In this document: in pieces, positions 1 through 7,902 of the stretch | Layout: each line of letters begins with the position of its first letter | Position numbering within the stretch: position 1 is the first letter of the stretch | Source of the DNA: WVYX01 sp039587315 | Lineage (GTDB): Bacteria > Gemmatimonadota > Gemmatimonadetes > Gemmatimonadales > GWC2-71-9 | Length of the DNA: 64,000 nucleotides | Assembly (NCBI GenBank): GCA_039587315.1 | Contig: JBDHIS010000015.1 | Location: 1 to 64,000, forward strand | Direction of reading: 5' to 3' | The notes under the pieces: generated by a model | Told to the model about the DNA's origin: nothing | What the model saw: the letters and a program-made list of their open reading frames with translations, nothing else | Database searches by the model: none | Position numbers and translations under genes: made by a program

Positions 1-858
1 TATGGCCAGCGCCATCGAGCCGGCCAGCACAGCGCCTCCGAGGCCTGCCAAGGCGCATATCCCCACTGCGAGCGCTCCGTTCACGATCCACACCCAGATG
101 GGCCACCTACTGTGCGTGCGCGGCTGGCGGCCGCCCAGGTACTCGAAGCCCCAAGCGATCACCAGCGACGTGATGAACCAGCCCACCCAGTTTATGGCCG
201 GCATCTGGTAGAAGAAGCCCTCTACCCTCCACTCCCAGATGGGAAAGCCCGCGCCCATGGCCGGGTCGAGCGCCACGTCCCACAGCACCATGAACAGCGC
301 GGTGGCCGCGAGCCGCTGGAACCCCGACAGGTTGAGGCGGATCGCGAAGTCGTACGAGATGAGCGCGATCGCGTACCAGGACAGCGGAATGAAGTAGGGC
401 ACGTCGCCCATGATCTTGGGCTCGAGGAAGCTCGTGTACGCGTAGGCCCCGAACGGATAGCCGGTACCTGTGCCTATTAGCTCGGCCATCATGCCGACGA
501 AGCTGCCCCACACCAGGAAGAAGATGGATGCGCGCGTCCCGAGGTTGCGCCGATACATGAGGAACACAACCAGCGGCAGTGTGGTGAGGTTGATCCAGGT
601 CGGCACCTTCATCAGCCAGGGGAGCAGGCCGCCGGCTTGAGCCGCTGCTCCAGGCGCGAAGCGCATCAACGTCATACCGCCGAGGCTGAACACGACCGAT
701 CCGGCGAACAGTGCGCCGCTCACCCACAGCAGATAGCGGCTGAAGGTATCGCCGCGACTGCGGGAGGGGCGTGTGTCATCGCCGTTGGGGCTCCCGTTGT
801 CGTGCTCGGGAATCCATGCCCAGCGGCGCCGAGCGGTTTCTGGCGGCGCGGCCTTCAT
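1..858 (-). CDS. cruF: CruF-type carotenoid 1',2'-hydratase (DUF422), C-terminus off window
   Basis: An integral membrane protein that should hydrate the ψ-end of an acyclic carotene to a 1'-hydroxy carotenoid. It runs off the left edge, so 286 residues are visible. A soluble basic N-terminus of about 40 residues is followed by at least five hydrophobic segments. The family hallmark lies at about residues 133-162 (GYPFGAYAYTSFLEPKI, then FIPLSWYAI), and acidic residues D194 and D198 (WDVALDP) sit in the next helix. The ATG at 858 overlaps the crtE stop by 4 bases (ATGA), so it is the last visible gene of the carotenoid operon. CruF rather than CrtC is favoured by the DUF422 pattern. Acyclic hydroxylated carotenoids (oscillol type) are known from Gemmatimonas, which agrees with this set. 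The end product cannot be read from the window. Confidence 0.85.
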   Translation of the reverse strand, partial: MKAAPPETARRRWAWIPEHDNGSPNGDDTRPSRSRGDTFSRYLLWVSGALFAGSVVFSLGGMTLMRFAPGAAAQAGGLLPWLMKVPTWINLTTLPLVVFLMYRRNLGTRASIFFLVWGSFVGMMAELIGTGTGYPFGAYAYTSFLEPKIMGDVPYFIPLSWYAIALISYDFAIRLNLSGFQRLAATALFMVLWDVALDPAMGAGFPIWEWRVEGFFYQMPAINWVGWFITSLVIAWGFEYLGGRQPRTHSRWPIWVWIVNGALAVGICALAGLGGAVLAGSMALAI

Positions 859-1751
859 CGCGCCACCGCCAATCCCGGCCGATCTGCCGCTTCCGGGACA
901 CCCGCGCGATGCAGTCCGTGCGCGGCGCGGAACCGCTCGATCAGCTGCGACACGAAGCCGTGTACCACCCTGCGCTCCCGGCACGGCGGTATCGCATCCA
1001 ACGCGCTCGCCGCCTGGAGGTTGAACAGCGCTAGGCTGGCGCCGACGCCCATCTCGTGCGCCGCGTTGGGTCTTCCCAGAGCTGCGTCCGAACCGGCGCC
1101 GGTGTCGCGCTCGTCGGCGATGTCGTCGGCAACCTGGTAGGCCTGACCCAGGCGCGTCCCCACTTCGCGCCAGGGTGCCGGGTCGTGCCCGGCCGCGACC
1201 GCGCCTGCAGCCGTGGCCGCTTCGAACAGGGCGGCCGTCTTGGCTTTGTGGTATTGCTGCAGGTTGATCTCCGGCTCGCTCTCCCACGCCTGGCCGGCCA
1301 CCGCTCCGCCGGGAGTGCCCACGCCGCGCGACAGCACCAGCGCGAGCGCGGCGGCGCGCGACGGATGGGCCGGCGCGGCCAGCGCGACCGTCTCGTACGC
1401 CCCGATGATCAGCGCGTCGGCCGCGAGTATGGCGAGCGGCTCCCCAAAGGCCTCGTGCACCGAGGGGCGACCGCGGCGCTCGACCGCCGCGTCGAAGGCG
1501 GGCAGGTCGTCCTGCACCAGCGATGCGCAGTGCAGCAGCTCCAGAGCGACGGCTGCGGCATCTGTGACTGCGGGCTGGTCCTCCCCCAGGGCCGTCGCGA
1601 CCGCGTGGCAGAGCCTGGACCGAAGTCGGTTGCCGGCCGGGAACACCGCGTGGCGGATGGCCTCTGCCAGGCGCGGGGGACACCCCTCTCCGGTGAGGCG
1701 GTCAATTGTGCGCTCGAGAGCGTATTCGAGCCGGTCGGGCGCGGCAGTCAT
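855..1751 (-). CDS. crtE: Geranylgeranyl diphosphate synthase (polyprenyl synthetase family)
   Basis: A 298-residue trans-prenyltransferase that should condense IPP with allylic diphosphates to C20 GGPP, the substrate of phytoene synthase. The first aspartate-rich motif is DDLPAFD (residues 81-87), followed by ERRGRPSVHEAFGE. KAKT lies near residue 169 and the second aspartate motif is DDIAD (209-213). In many homologues the first motif reads DDLPCMDDDD, so the stretch after D87 is less acidic here. The ATG at 1751 overlaps the crtB stop by 4 bases; the frame stays open further upstream, but that part is the shadow of crtB. Its position between crtB and cruF supports a dedicated carotenoid role over quinone or tRNA isoprenoid synthesis. 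Confidence 0.88.
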   Translation of the reverse strand: MTAAPDRLEYALERTIDRLTGEGCPPRLAEAIRHAVFPAGNRLRSRLCHAVATALGEDQPAVTDAAAVALELLHCASLVQDDLPAFDAAVERRGRPSVHEAFGEPLAILAADALIIGAYETVALAAPAHPSRAAALALVLSRGVGTPGGAVAGQAWESEPEINLQQYHKAKTAALFEAATAAGAVAAGHDPAPWREVGTRLGQAYQVADDIADERDTGAGSDAALGRPNAAHEMGVGASLALFNLQAASALDAIPPCRERRVVHGFVSQLIERFRAAHGLHRAGVPEAADRPGLAVAR

Positions 1752-2764
1752 CGGGACTCCTGGTGTGCTGGTTCTGCCGAGATCAATGCGGAGCGCGCCG
1801 GGCGGGCGTGCGCCGCGGTGAATCTGACCCTTCTCTTCGCCGCGGCCCGAATGAGGAACGCGTATTCGGGAAGCGGATGCCGGACGGAGCGGCCGACCGC
1901 GGGCGCGGGCGGCACGAACGCCTGCAGTGCGAGCCAAGCCTTGCGCGTCGCGGTAGTGTGGGCACGGTGGCTCACCGAGTCGAATCCACGCCGTGCGATT
2001 ACCGTGCCGATCTCGCGATAGATCAGACGCGCAGCACGGATCGCCGGCCTGCACTCCGCCGGCAGGGAATCGATGCCGGCCGCCGCGCGGTCGTAGAGGG
2101 CATCTGCAGCGGAGAGCAGCCGCCGCACCACTGAGCCTAGTGCCGGACTGAAGCTCGGATGAGCGAGCCACTCGTCAGGGTCGATGCCCATCTCGCGCAT
2201 CCACTCGCGCGGCAGGTAGAGGCGACCGTTGGCCGCGTCCTCCCCCACGTCCCGCGCAATGTTCGTCAGCTGCATCGCGATCCCGAGCTCGCAAGCGCAC
2301 GCCAGGGTGGCCGCGTCTCTGCGCCCCATCACGATAGTCATGGCCACACCCACCGTGGCCGCGACACGGGCACTGTACGCGTAGACGTCGGATAGGGTCT
2401 CGTATTTCCGGTCTTCGAGCTCCCACGCGAATCCCTCGACCAGCGCGCTGAACACGGTGCGCGGGATCTCGTAGTGCCGCACCACCGCTCTCAGCGAGCG
2501 CTCCACGAAGTCCCGGGGCTCACCGCGTCCGTATACCCGGTCCAGCTGGAGACCCATGTCGGACACCGTTTCCAGCGTGGCGTGGCCGCCGTCAACGGCG
2601 TCGTCGGCGGTGCGGCAGAGGGCGTAGATGGCGCAGGCGGCGGTGCGCACGTCGCGCGGCAGCAAGCGCGACGCCGCGAAGAAGCTCTTCGATCCGTCGC
2701 GCAGCAGGGCGCGGCATTCGGACAGGTCGCCCGGCGAGAGCCGTAGGGTGTCAGCGAATTGCAT
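1748..2764 (-). CDS. crtB: 15-cis-phytoene synthase
   Basis: A 338-residue squalene/phytoene synthase family enzyme that joins two GGPP molecules head-to-head. The two Mg-binding aspartate motifs are DDAVD (residues 54-58) and DVGED (173-177, within NIARDVGED). SKSFFAASRLLP near residue 25 is the usual N-terminal signature, and GRLYLP follows the second motif. The ATG at 2764 is preceded by a purine-rich stretch and overlaps the end of crtI by 14 bases; the stop overlaps the crtE start (ATGA). This gives full translational coupling through the operon. The C-terminal 70 residues are Arg/Ala-rich and less conserved. Confidence 0.92.
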   Translation of the reverse strand: MQFADTLRLSPGDLSECRALLRDGSKSFFAASRLLPRDVRTAACAIYALCRTADDAVDGGHATLETVSDMGLQLDRVYGRGEPRDFVERSLRAVVRHYEIPRTVFSALVEGFAWELEDRKYETLSDVYAYSARVAATVGVAMTIVMGRRDAATLACACELGIAMQLTNIARDVGEDAANGRLYLPREWMREMGIDPDEWLAHPSFSPALGSVVRRLLSAADALYDRAAAGIDSLPAECRPAIRAARLIYREIGTVIARRGFDSVSHRAHTTATRKAWLALQAFVPPAPAVGRSVRHPLPEYAFLIRAAAKRRVRFTAAHARPARSALISAEPAHQESR

Positions 2765-4286
2765 GGGGCTCCGGAACGACGGAATCGAGCACGCGTGCAG
2801 ACGAGAGCACTCCCGGCACGCCGGCGCCGGGATGGGTTCCTGCACCCACCAGGTACAGTCGCTCGATGTCCTCCGATTCGTTGTGGGGTCGGAAGTACGC
2901 GCTCTGAGTGAGCGCCGGTTCGAAGCTGAACGCCGCACCGCGGAATGCCAGCAGCTCATCGTGGAAGTGCTGTGGTGTGAGCATGCGGGACGTGACTATT
3001 TCGTCGCGCAATCCGGGCAGCAGCGAATCCGAGAGGTACTGCATGACGCGCTGGCGGTACGTCTCTGCGCTGCTGCGCCAGTCCGTGCCGTCCTCCAGGT
3101 TGGGCACCGGCGAGAGCACGTAGAAGGCGTCGCATCCCTCGGGTGCCAGCGACGGATCGGTGGCCGTCGGGCGGTGCAGGTAGAGGCTGAAGTCCTCCGC
3201 CAGGCGCTTGTGCCGGAAGATGTCGTCCAGCAGCTCCTTGTAGCGGGGGCCCAGCAAGATTGTGTGATGTGCCACGTCGTCGTACTTGCGGCGCGTGCCG
3301 AAGTACCACACGAAGAGGCCCATCGAGAACCGCGAGCGCTCGATGCGCCGGTCGGTCCAGCGCCGCCGTGCATGCGCGGGCAGCAGGTGGCGGTAAGTCC
3401 ATGCCGCATCGGCGTTCGACACCACGAGGTCAGCGGGCACGTGGGTGCCGCTCTCCAGCCGCACGCCGGTTGCCCGCCGGCCCTGCAGCGTGATCTCGCT
3501 GACTCCCTCGCCGAGTCTCAGCTCACCACCCATCGCTTCGATCAGGTCCACCAGTCCCGACACCAGCGCGCCGGTGCCGCCCATGGGAAAGTGCACGCCC
3601 CAGCGCCGCTCGAGGAACGCAATCAGTGTGTAGATCTCGGTGGTCGCCGTATCATTAAAAAACACCAGCAGGGGGTGGAAGCTCAGCACCTGCCTCAGCT
3701 TGGGATGCTTCACGTGCTTGGAGACGAGCCCATAGACCGAGCGGTAGCTCTCCAGTTGCATCATGTCGGGCACGATCCGAACCATGTCCCAAGGCGAGCC
3801 GAAGGGCACGTGCGCCAGTTGCTCGAAGCCGACGCGGAAGATCTCTTCGCTCTTGGCGACGAACGCCTCGTATCCCGCGACGTCCGCGGGTGAAAGGCGC
3901 TCCACCTCGGCGCGCATGGCCTCGGCGGAGCCGCTGTAGTCGAAGAGGGATCCGTCGTCGAACCGAACTCGATAGAAAGGAGAGACCGGCCGCAGGTCTA
4001 TGTGGTCTTTGAAGCGCCGCCCGGCCAGCGACCACAGCTCTTCCAACAGGAAGGGGGCGGTGATCACCGTGGGTCCAGCGTCGAAGGTGAAGCCGCCCTG
4101 CCGGAACACCCGCGCCCGGCCGCCCGGCTGATCGAGCCGGTCGAACACGGTAACACGGTAGCCGCGCGCCAACAGCCTTACGGCGGCGGCGAGGCCGCCG
4201 AATCCGGCACCGATCACTGCGGCGTGCGGTGCTTCGCGGCGCGCGGCTGGCGGAGCCTGTGGCCGCTCCGAGAGACTCTGGCTCAT
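2751..4286 (-). CDS. crtI: Phytoene desaturase (CrtI), locally corrupted by adapter sequence
   Basis: An FAD-dependent carotenoid desaturase of 511 residues, the usual size. It has the dinucleotide-binding motif VIGAGFGGLAAA (from residue 24), an ERLSP/FHPLLV mid-region, and the C-terminal signature GAGTHPGAGVPGVLSSA. It should introduce double bonds into phytoene. The ATG overlaps the carH stop (ATGA). Residues 209-220 read FFNDTATTEIYT where CrtI homologues normally have a GGNPF...SIYT segment. The DNA there (3628-3662) is Illumina P5 primer with its poly-T linker, so about 9 residues are artefactual although the frame and length are kept. The real gene is presumably intact. The number of desaturation steps cannot be deduced. 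Confidence 0.9.
   Translation of the reverse strand: MSQSLSERPQAPPAARREAPHAAVIGAGFGGLAAAVRLLARGYRVTVFDRLDQPGGRARVFRQGGFTFDAGPTVITAPFLLEELWSLAGRRFKDHIDLRPVSPFYRVRFDDGSLFDYSGSAEAMRAEVERLSPADVAGYEAFVAKSEEIFRVGFEQLAHVPFGSPWDMVRIVPDMMQLESYRSVYGLVSKHVKHPKLRQVLSFHPLLVFFNDTATTEIYTLIAFLERRWGVHFPMGGTGALVSGLVDLIEAMGGELRLGEGVSEITLQGRRATGVRLESGTHVPADLVVSNADAAWTYRHLLPAHARRRWTDRRIERSRFSMGLFVWYFGTRRKYDDVAHHTILLGPRYKELLDDIFRHKRLAEDFSLYLHRPTATDPSLAPEGCDAFYVLSPVPNLEDGTDWRSSAETYRQRVMQYLSDSLLPGLRDEIVTSRMLTPQHFHDELLAFRGAAFSFEPALTQSAYFRPHNESEDIERLYLVGAGTHPGAGVPGVLSSARVLDSVVPEPHAIR
3628..3662 (-). other. Illumina P5 flow-cell primer sequence inside crtI (assembly artefact)
   Basis: Read on the minus strand, 3656-3628 is a 29-base perfect match to the Illumina P5 oligo (begins AATGATACGGCGACC, ends GATCTACAC). 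It is preceded at 3662-3657 by six T, matching the poly-T linker of the surface-grafted primer. Translation gives FFNDTATTEIYT, a motif known from contaminated metagenomic proteins. The primer 3' end (GATCTACAC) probably coincides with the genuine codons for I-Y-T of CrtI, so mispriming at that spot is a plausible origin. Confidence 0.95.
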
Positions 4287-5248
4287 GCCGCCGCTCCCCC
4301 ATTTTCGAAAGCCAGGGAAGCTAGCACCGATCGCAGTGCCTGCAAGTCGCCCACCAGCAGGGCGCCGATCGCGGCGAGAGGCTGGGAGTAGCTGAGCGCG
4401 CTCAGGCCACCCGCCAACACCGGGACCTCTCTGGGGAGCAGGCGGCGCAGCTCAGCCAGCTCGTCCCCCATGTCGTCGTCCGGCGGGTACGTGATGCTGA
4501 GCGCTACGGCCTTCGCACCCACCTGCTCGGCGGCCGCGGCTATGTCCGCAGCGGGGATATCGGCGCCCACGTACACCACGCGCCAGCCGTCCGCGGCCGC
4601 GGTGGCTGCCACGACTAGCGCGCCCAGCTCGTGGATCTGGCGTGCCGGGGTACCTACGACCAGCGCGGGCGCGTCGGCGGACAGCTGCCGCGGTTTGGCG
4701 AGATCGGACAGCACGGTGCGCACAACGGCTGAGGCGAGGTGCTCGTGTGCAATGCCCAGGGTGCCGGCCAGCCATTGCTCGCCGATAGAGCGCATCAGGG
4801 GCACCAGCACGCGCTCGACCAGCAGCGGCGGAGCGACCACCAGGGAGGCCCCGCTGATGACGGATTGAAGCTGGGCAGCGTCGAGGTCACGCACTGCGGT
4901 GGCGGCTTTCTCCAGCACCGTGGAGGGCTCCACGCCCTCTGCGGCCGGAGTGGGTGCGTCCGCAGCCAACGACTCCAGGTCGTCGGCTACCAGCAGCCTC
5001 AGCTCCGTGCCGGGAAGGACCGAGAGCTGGCCGATGCTGCGGCCGGCCAGGGTGCCGCGGCGCAGCAGGATCAGGCGCTCGATGTCGGCGTCGGAGTAGA
5101 GCCGCCGCTGGGAGTCGGAGCGCTGCGGCTTTACCGCCCCGTAGCGTCGCTCCCAGGCGCGCAGCACATCCGAGGAGAGCCCAGTGCGGCGGGCCACTAC
5201 CTGGATGGGGTGTCGGGGGCGCTGGGCCTCGATGTCCGTATCAGTCAT
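4283..5248 (-). CDS. carH: CarH/LitR-type MerR regulator with B12-binding photoreceptor domain
   Basis: A 321-residue regulator. An N-terminal MerR winged helix (residues 12-66; RTGLSSDVLRAWERRYG) is followed by a linker, a four-helix bundle and a cobalamin-binding fold. The CarH adenosylcobalamin-contact motif W-x9-E-H is exact: W159, E169, H170. H206 in RQIHELGA is the expected lower axial ligand; the family's acidic residue two places before it is Gln here. By analogy with Thermus and Myxococcus CarH, the dark B12-bound tetramer would repress the operon and light would release it. It is the first gene of carH-crtI-crtB-crtE-cruF, so it is probably autoregulated. I chose ATG 5248 with AGGAC upstream; an in-frame TTG at 5287 falls inside the promoter. 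Confidence 0.88.
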   Translation of the reverse strand: MTDTDIEAQRPRHPIQVVARRTGLSSDVLRAWERRYGAVKPQRSDSQRRLYSDADIERLILLRRGTLAGRSIGQLSVLPGTELRLLVADDLESLAADAPTPAAEGVEPSTVLEKAATAVRDLDAAQLQSVISGASLVVAPPLLVERVLVPLMRSIGEQWLAGTLGIAHEHLASAVVRTVLSDLAKPRQLSADAPALVVGTPARQIHELGALVVAATAAADGWRVVYVGADIPAADIAAAAEQVGAKAVALSITYPPDDDMGDELAELRRLLPREVPVLAGGLSALSYSQPLAAIGALLVGDLQALRSVLASLAFENGGAAA

Positions 5249-5274
5249 AGCGTCCTGGCTCTTGGTCGCTGTCC

Positions 5275-5303
5275 AATATACGTCCAAGACAAACAGTGGA
5301 CAA
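5275..5303 (-). promoter_or_regulatory. Predicted promoter/operator of the carotenoid operon
   Basis: On the minus strand a -35 box TTGTCC (5303-5298) and a -10 box TATATT (5280-5275) are separated by 17 bases, 27 bases before the carH ATG. TTGTCC/TTGTCT/TTGGAC/TTGGAC repeats run through and around the boxes (5303-5270). A CarH-type repressor binding there would block RNA polymerase, as known for Thermus CarH. The promoter rests on sequence; the operator role is inferred. Confidence 0.6.
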
Positions 5304-5334
5304 GACCCCAGGCCCGTCCATCTCGGTTGGCACA

Positions 5335-5363
5335 GAGCCCGCGGCGTCCGGCGCCGCGGGCTC
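5335..5363. terminator. 12-bp GC-rich hairpin between permease and carH genes
   Basis: Perfect 12-bp arms (GAGCCCGCGGCG and its complement) enclose a 5-base loop. It lies 50 bases beyond the stop of the permease gene ending at 5413 and just upstream of the carH promoter, so it probably ends the ABC transporter transcript. No U-tract follows. Confidence 0.5.
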
Positions 5364-5412
5364 CTGCCGCGTAAGTGGTTTTTGGGTAGTGGGTTAGACG
5401 TCTGCGCCCGAC

Positions 5413-6660
5413 CTACTCATACCGCAGTGACTCCACCGGATCCAGCTCCGCCGCGCGGCGTGCCGGCAGCACTCCGGCTATGAGCCCGATCCCCACAAGG
5501 ATCGACACGCAGATGAGTGCAATGGGCCAGGAGAGAACCGGGTTCGCGATGTAGGCCATCGCGTCGTTGTCGCCGCTCGGGATGGCGTTCATAGCCGTCA
5601 CGACCAATCCCGAGAACGCCAACCCGATGGCGCCGCCGACCAGTGCCAGCAACATCGCCTCGAAGATGAATTGGCTCATGATGTGTGGCTTGCGCGCTCC
5701 CACGGCGAGCTTGATGCCGATCTCACGCGTGCGCTCGCGGACTACCACGTACATGATGTTCGCGACGCCCACGCCGGCCACGAGCAGCGTGAAGCCGCCG
5801 ACCAGTCCCAGGAAGATCTGAATTCCGAGGCCGATCGCCTTGACCATCTTCGCGTCCTCGACGAAGTCCCACATCTGGAGCGCGCGGATATCGTCGGGGT
5901 CGAACTTGTACTTGCGGCCCAGCACGCGGTACAGGGCGGCCTTGGCCTGCTCGGCCTCCTCCACACTGCGCGGCCGCAAGATGAGGTGCCCGACGTAGCG
6001 GTAGCCGTAGATGGTCCTGAACGTCGCTGCCGGTATGATTGCCCGGTTCTCATCGGGCCCGTTGTTGCTCGAGTCCTGGAACTTCTTTTGCATCACGCCC
6101 ACGACCGTGAACGGCAGGCCGTCGAGCATCACCGTCTTGCCCACCGGCTCACCTTCGGGGAAGAGCCGGCCTGCAATGCGGTCGCCGAGGAACAGCACGC
6201 GGCGGCGTTGCTCCATGTCCTGTTGGTTGATGAAGCGTCCGCCTGCGGCCGGGAACATCCGGCGCAGCTCCAGGAACTCGGGTGCTACTCCCTCCATGTA
6301 CGTGTTCGTGTTCTGGTCGCCGGCGCGCAGGTTCACGCCCCAACGCCCGTAGGAGGGACTCCCCATCTCGAACTCGGGGATGGAACGCAGCACCAGGTCC
6401 AGGTCCTCCTCGGCGAGCCGAATGCGGCGTCCGGTGGGCAATCCCTCGTGCACGCGGCTCGTCTGACCGCCATACACCATGAAGATCTGGTCGCCGGCGT
6501 TCACCAGGCCGCGCACGATGGCGATCTTGAGGCCCTCGCCGAAGGAGAGCAGCAGCACGACGGCGATGGTCCCCCACGTCATGGCCAGCATGGTGAGAGA
6601 CGCCCGCAGCTTCTGCGTCTTCAGGTCGCCGATGAACTCCTCGAGCAGGATCTTCCACAT
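5413..6660 (-). CDS. MacB/FtsX-like ABC transporter permease (second of two)
   Basis: A 415-residue membrane protein. One transmembrane helix near residues 20-42 is followed by a MacB-type periplasmic core domain (about 45-260) and three C-terminal FtsX helices, with the family motif VANIMYVVVRERTREIGIKLAVGA before the second. It ends with the usual DPVESLRYE. No Walker motifs are present, so it is a permease only. It lies 4 bases downstream of the similar permease at 6665-7897, and the pair would form a heterodimer with the adaptor at 7903-9000. Tripartite transporters of this type export small molecules, lipoproteins or peptides. The substrate cannot be predicted. Confidence 0.85.
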   Translation of the reverse strand: MWKILLEEFIGDLKTQKLRASLTMLAMTWGTIAVVLLLSFGEGLKIAIVRGLVNAGDQIFMVYGGQTSRVHEGLPTGRRIRLAEEDLDLVLRSIPEFEMGSPSYGRWGVNLRAGDQNTNTYMEGVAPEFLELRRMFPAAGGRFINQQDMEQRRRVLFLGDRIAGRLFPEGEPVGKTVMLDGLPFTVVGVMQKKFQDSSNNGPDENRAIIPAATFRTIYGYRYVGHLILRPRSVEEAEQAKAALYRVLGRKYKFDPDDIRALQMWDFVEDAKMVKAIGLGIQIFLGLVGGFTLLVAGVGVANIMYVVVRERTREIGIKLAVGARKPHIMSQFIFEAMLLALVGGAIGLAFSGLVVTAMNAIPSGDNDAMAYIANPVLSWPIALICVSILVGIGLIAGVLPARRAAELDPVESLRYE

Positions 6661-6664
6661 AGGA

Positions 6665-7897
6665 CTAGTGCCGCAGGCACTCCACGGGGTCGAGGTTGGC
6701 TGCCTTCCGGGCGGGGAACAGCCCCGCCATGAAGCCGATGGCCGCGAGTAGCGAGAGTGTGACGCCTGCCACCAAGGGGGATATGGTCGGGGTGCCGACG
6801 AAATCCTGCATCGGCACGTAACTCCCCACCCAGATCAGGCCGTAGGACAGGAGGAAGCCGCAGATGGCTCCCAGCCCCACCACCATGAACGTCTCGGCGA
6901 AGAACTGAAACAGGATGTCGCGCTTCTTGGCTCCCACGGACCGCTTGATGCCGATCTCCCGGGTGCGCTCCCGTACTACGATGTACATGATGTTCGCCAC
7001 GCCGATCCCGCCTACAGTGAGCGTGAAGCTGCCCACCAGCGCGAAGAACACGTTGAAGCCGAGGAACAGGTTGCCGAACATCCTCTCGACCTCGGCCGTA
7101 TCCCAAACGGCGAGTGCGTCCTCGTCAGCGACGTCGAACGTGTAGCGCCGGCTCAGTATTTGGTAGACCTGCGCCTCGATCGCCTCCGAGAGGTTGGCGT
7201 CACTAACGCGGTACACGAAGTTGCTGACGTAGCGGTTGCCGAATATCGCGGTGTGCGTACTGGCGGGGATGAAGACGCGGTCCTTGTCGCGGCCGCTGTA
7301 GGACGAGTTCTGGAGCTTGGGCTGCATCACTCCGATGACGGTGAACGGCGTCTCCCCGATGAACACCTGCTGGCCGACCGGTTCCTCGTCCTCGAACAGC
7401 AGCTCGGCCAGCTCGTCCCCCAGGAAGGCGACGCGCCGCCGCTGCGCCAGGTCGTTCTCGTTGATGAATCGCCCCCCCATCTCGGGGATGATGTTCCGCA
7501 TGGTACCGTAGACGGGGTATATGCCCGTGATGTTGGGCTGCGCGCTCTTGATGCCCCGGCGGATCGGTGTGCGCCGGTTGCTGTACTCGGGGCTGATCAT
7601 CACGATGTCGGGGATCTCGCGCGTGAGCTGCTCTCCCACGTCTTCGTGCAGCCGGATGTAACGGCCCTCGCCGAAGCCCTGATAGGCCACCGTCGTGCGC
7701 CCGCCCCACAGGATCACGATCCGGTCGCCCATGCCGTGGAACCGTTTTCTGGTCTGGCGCTCCAAACCGACGCCGAAGGCCAGCAGCACCGTCACTGCCA
7801 CGGTACCCCAGGCGATGCCCATGACCGTGAGGGTCGTACGCAGCCGCTGCGCCTTGAGGTCGGCGAAGAACTCCCGGAATACGTTGCCGAGCCGCAT
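6665..7897 (-). CDS. MacB/FtsX-like ABC transporter permease (first of two)
   Basis: A 410-residue permease with the same plan as its downstream neighbour: an N-terminal helix (FADLKAQRLRTTLTVMGIAWG), a periplasmic MacB core, three C-terminal helices, and the family signature VANIMYIVVRERTREIGIKRSVGAKK. The N-terminal halves of the two permeases are clearly paralogous (for example RRRVLFLGDRIAGRLF versus RRRVAFLGDELAELLF), which points to an old tandem duplication. It starts 5 bases after the adaptor gene. No ATPase subunit is encoded in this operon within the window, so it must borrow one encoded elsewhere. Confidence 0.85.
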   Translation of the reverse strand: MRLGNVFREFFADLKAQRLRTTLTVMGIAWGTVAVTVLLAFGVGLERQTRKRFHGMGDRIVILWGGRTTVAYQGFGEGRYIRLHEDVGEQLTREIPDIVMISPEYSNRRTPIRRGIKSAQPNITGIYPVYGTMRNIIPEMGGRFINENDLAQRRRVAFLGDELAELLFEDEEPVGQQVFIGETPFTVIGVMQPKLQNSSYSGRDKDRVFIPASTHTAIFGNRYVSNFVYRVSDANLSEAIEAQVYQILSRRYTFDVADEDALAVWDTAEVERMFGNLFLGFNVFFALVGSFTLTVGGIGVANIMYIVVRERTREIGIKRSVGAKKRDILFQFFAETFMVVGLGAICGFLLSYGLIWVGSYVPMQDFVGTPTISPLVAGVTLSLLAAIGFMAGLFPARKAANLDPVECLRH

Positions 7898-7902
7898 CGG
7901 TC

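Noticed and set aside
107..727. 206-codon minus-strand frame in the cruF region
   Set aside because: It is a shadow: the true gene is another minus-strand frame that is open from 858 to the window edge and encodes DUF422 motifs.
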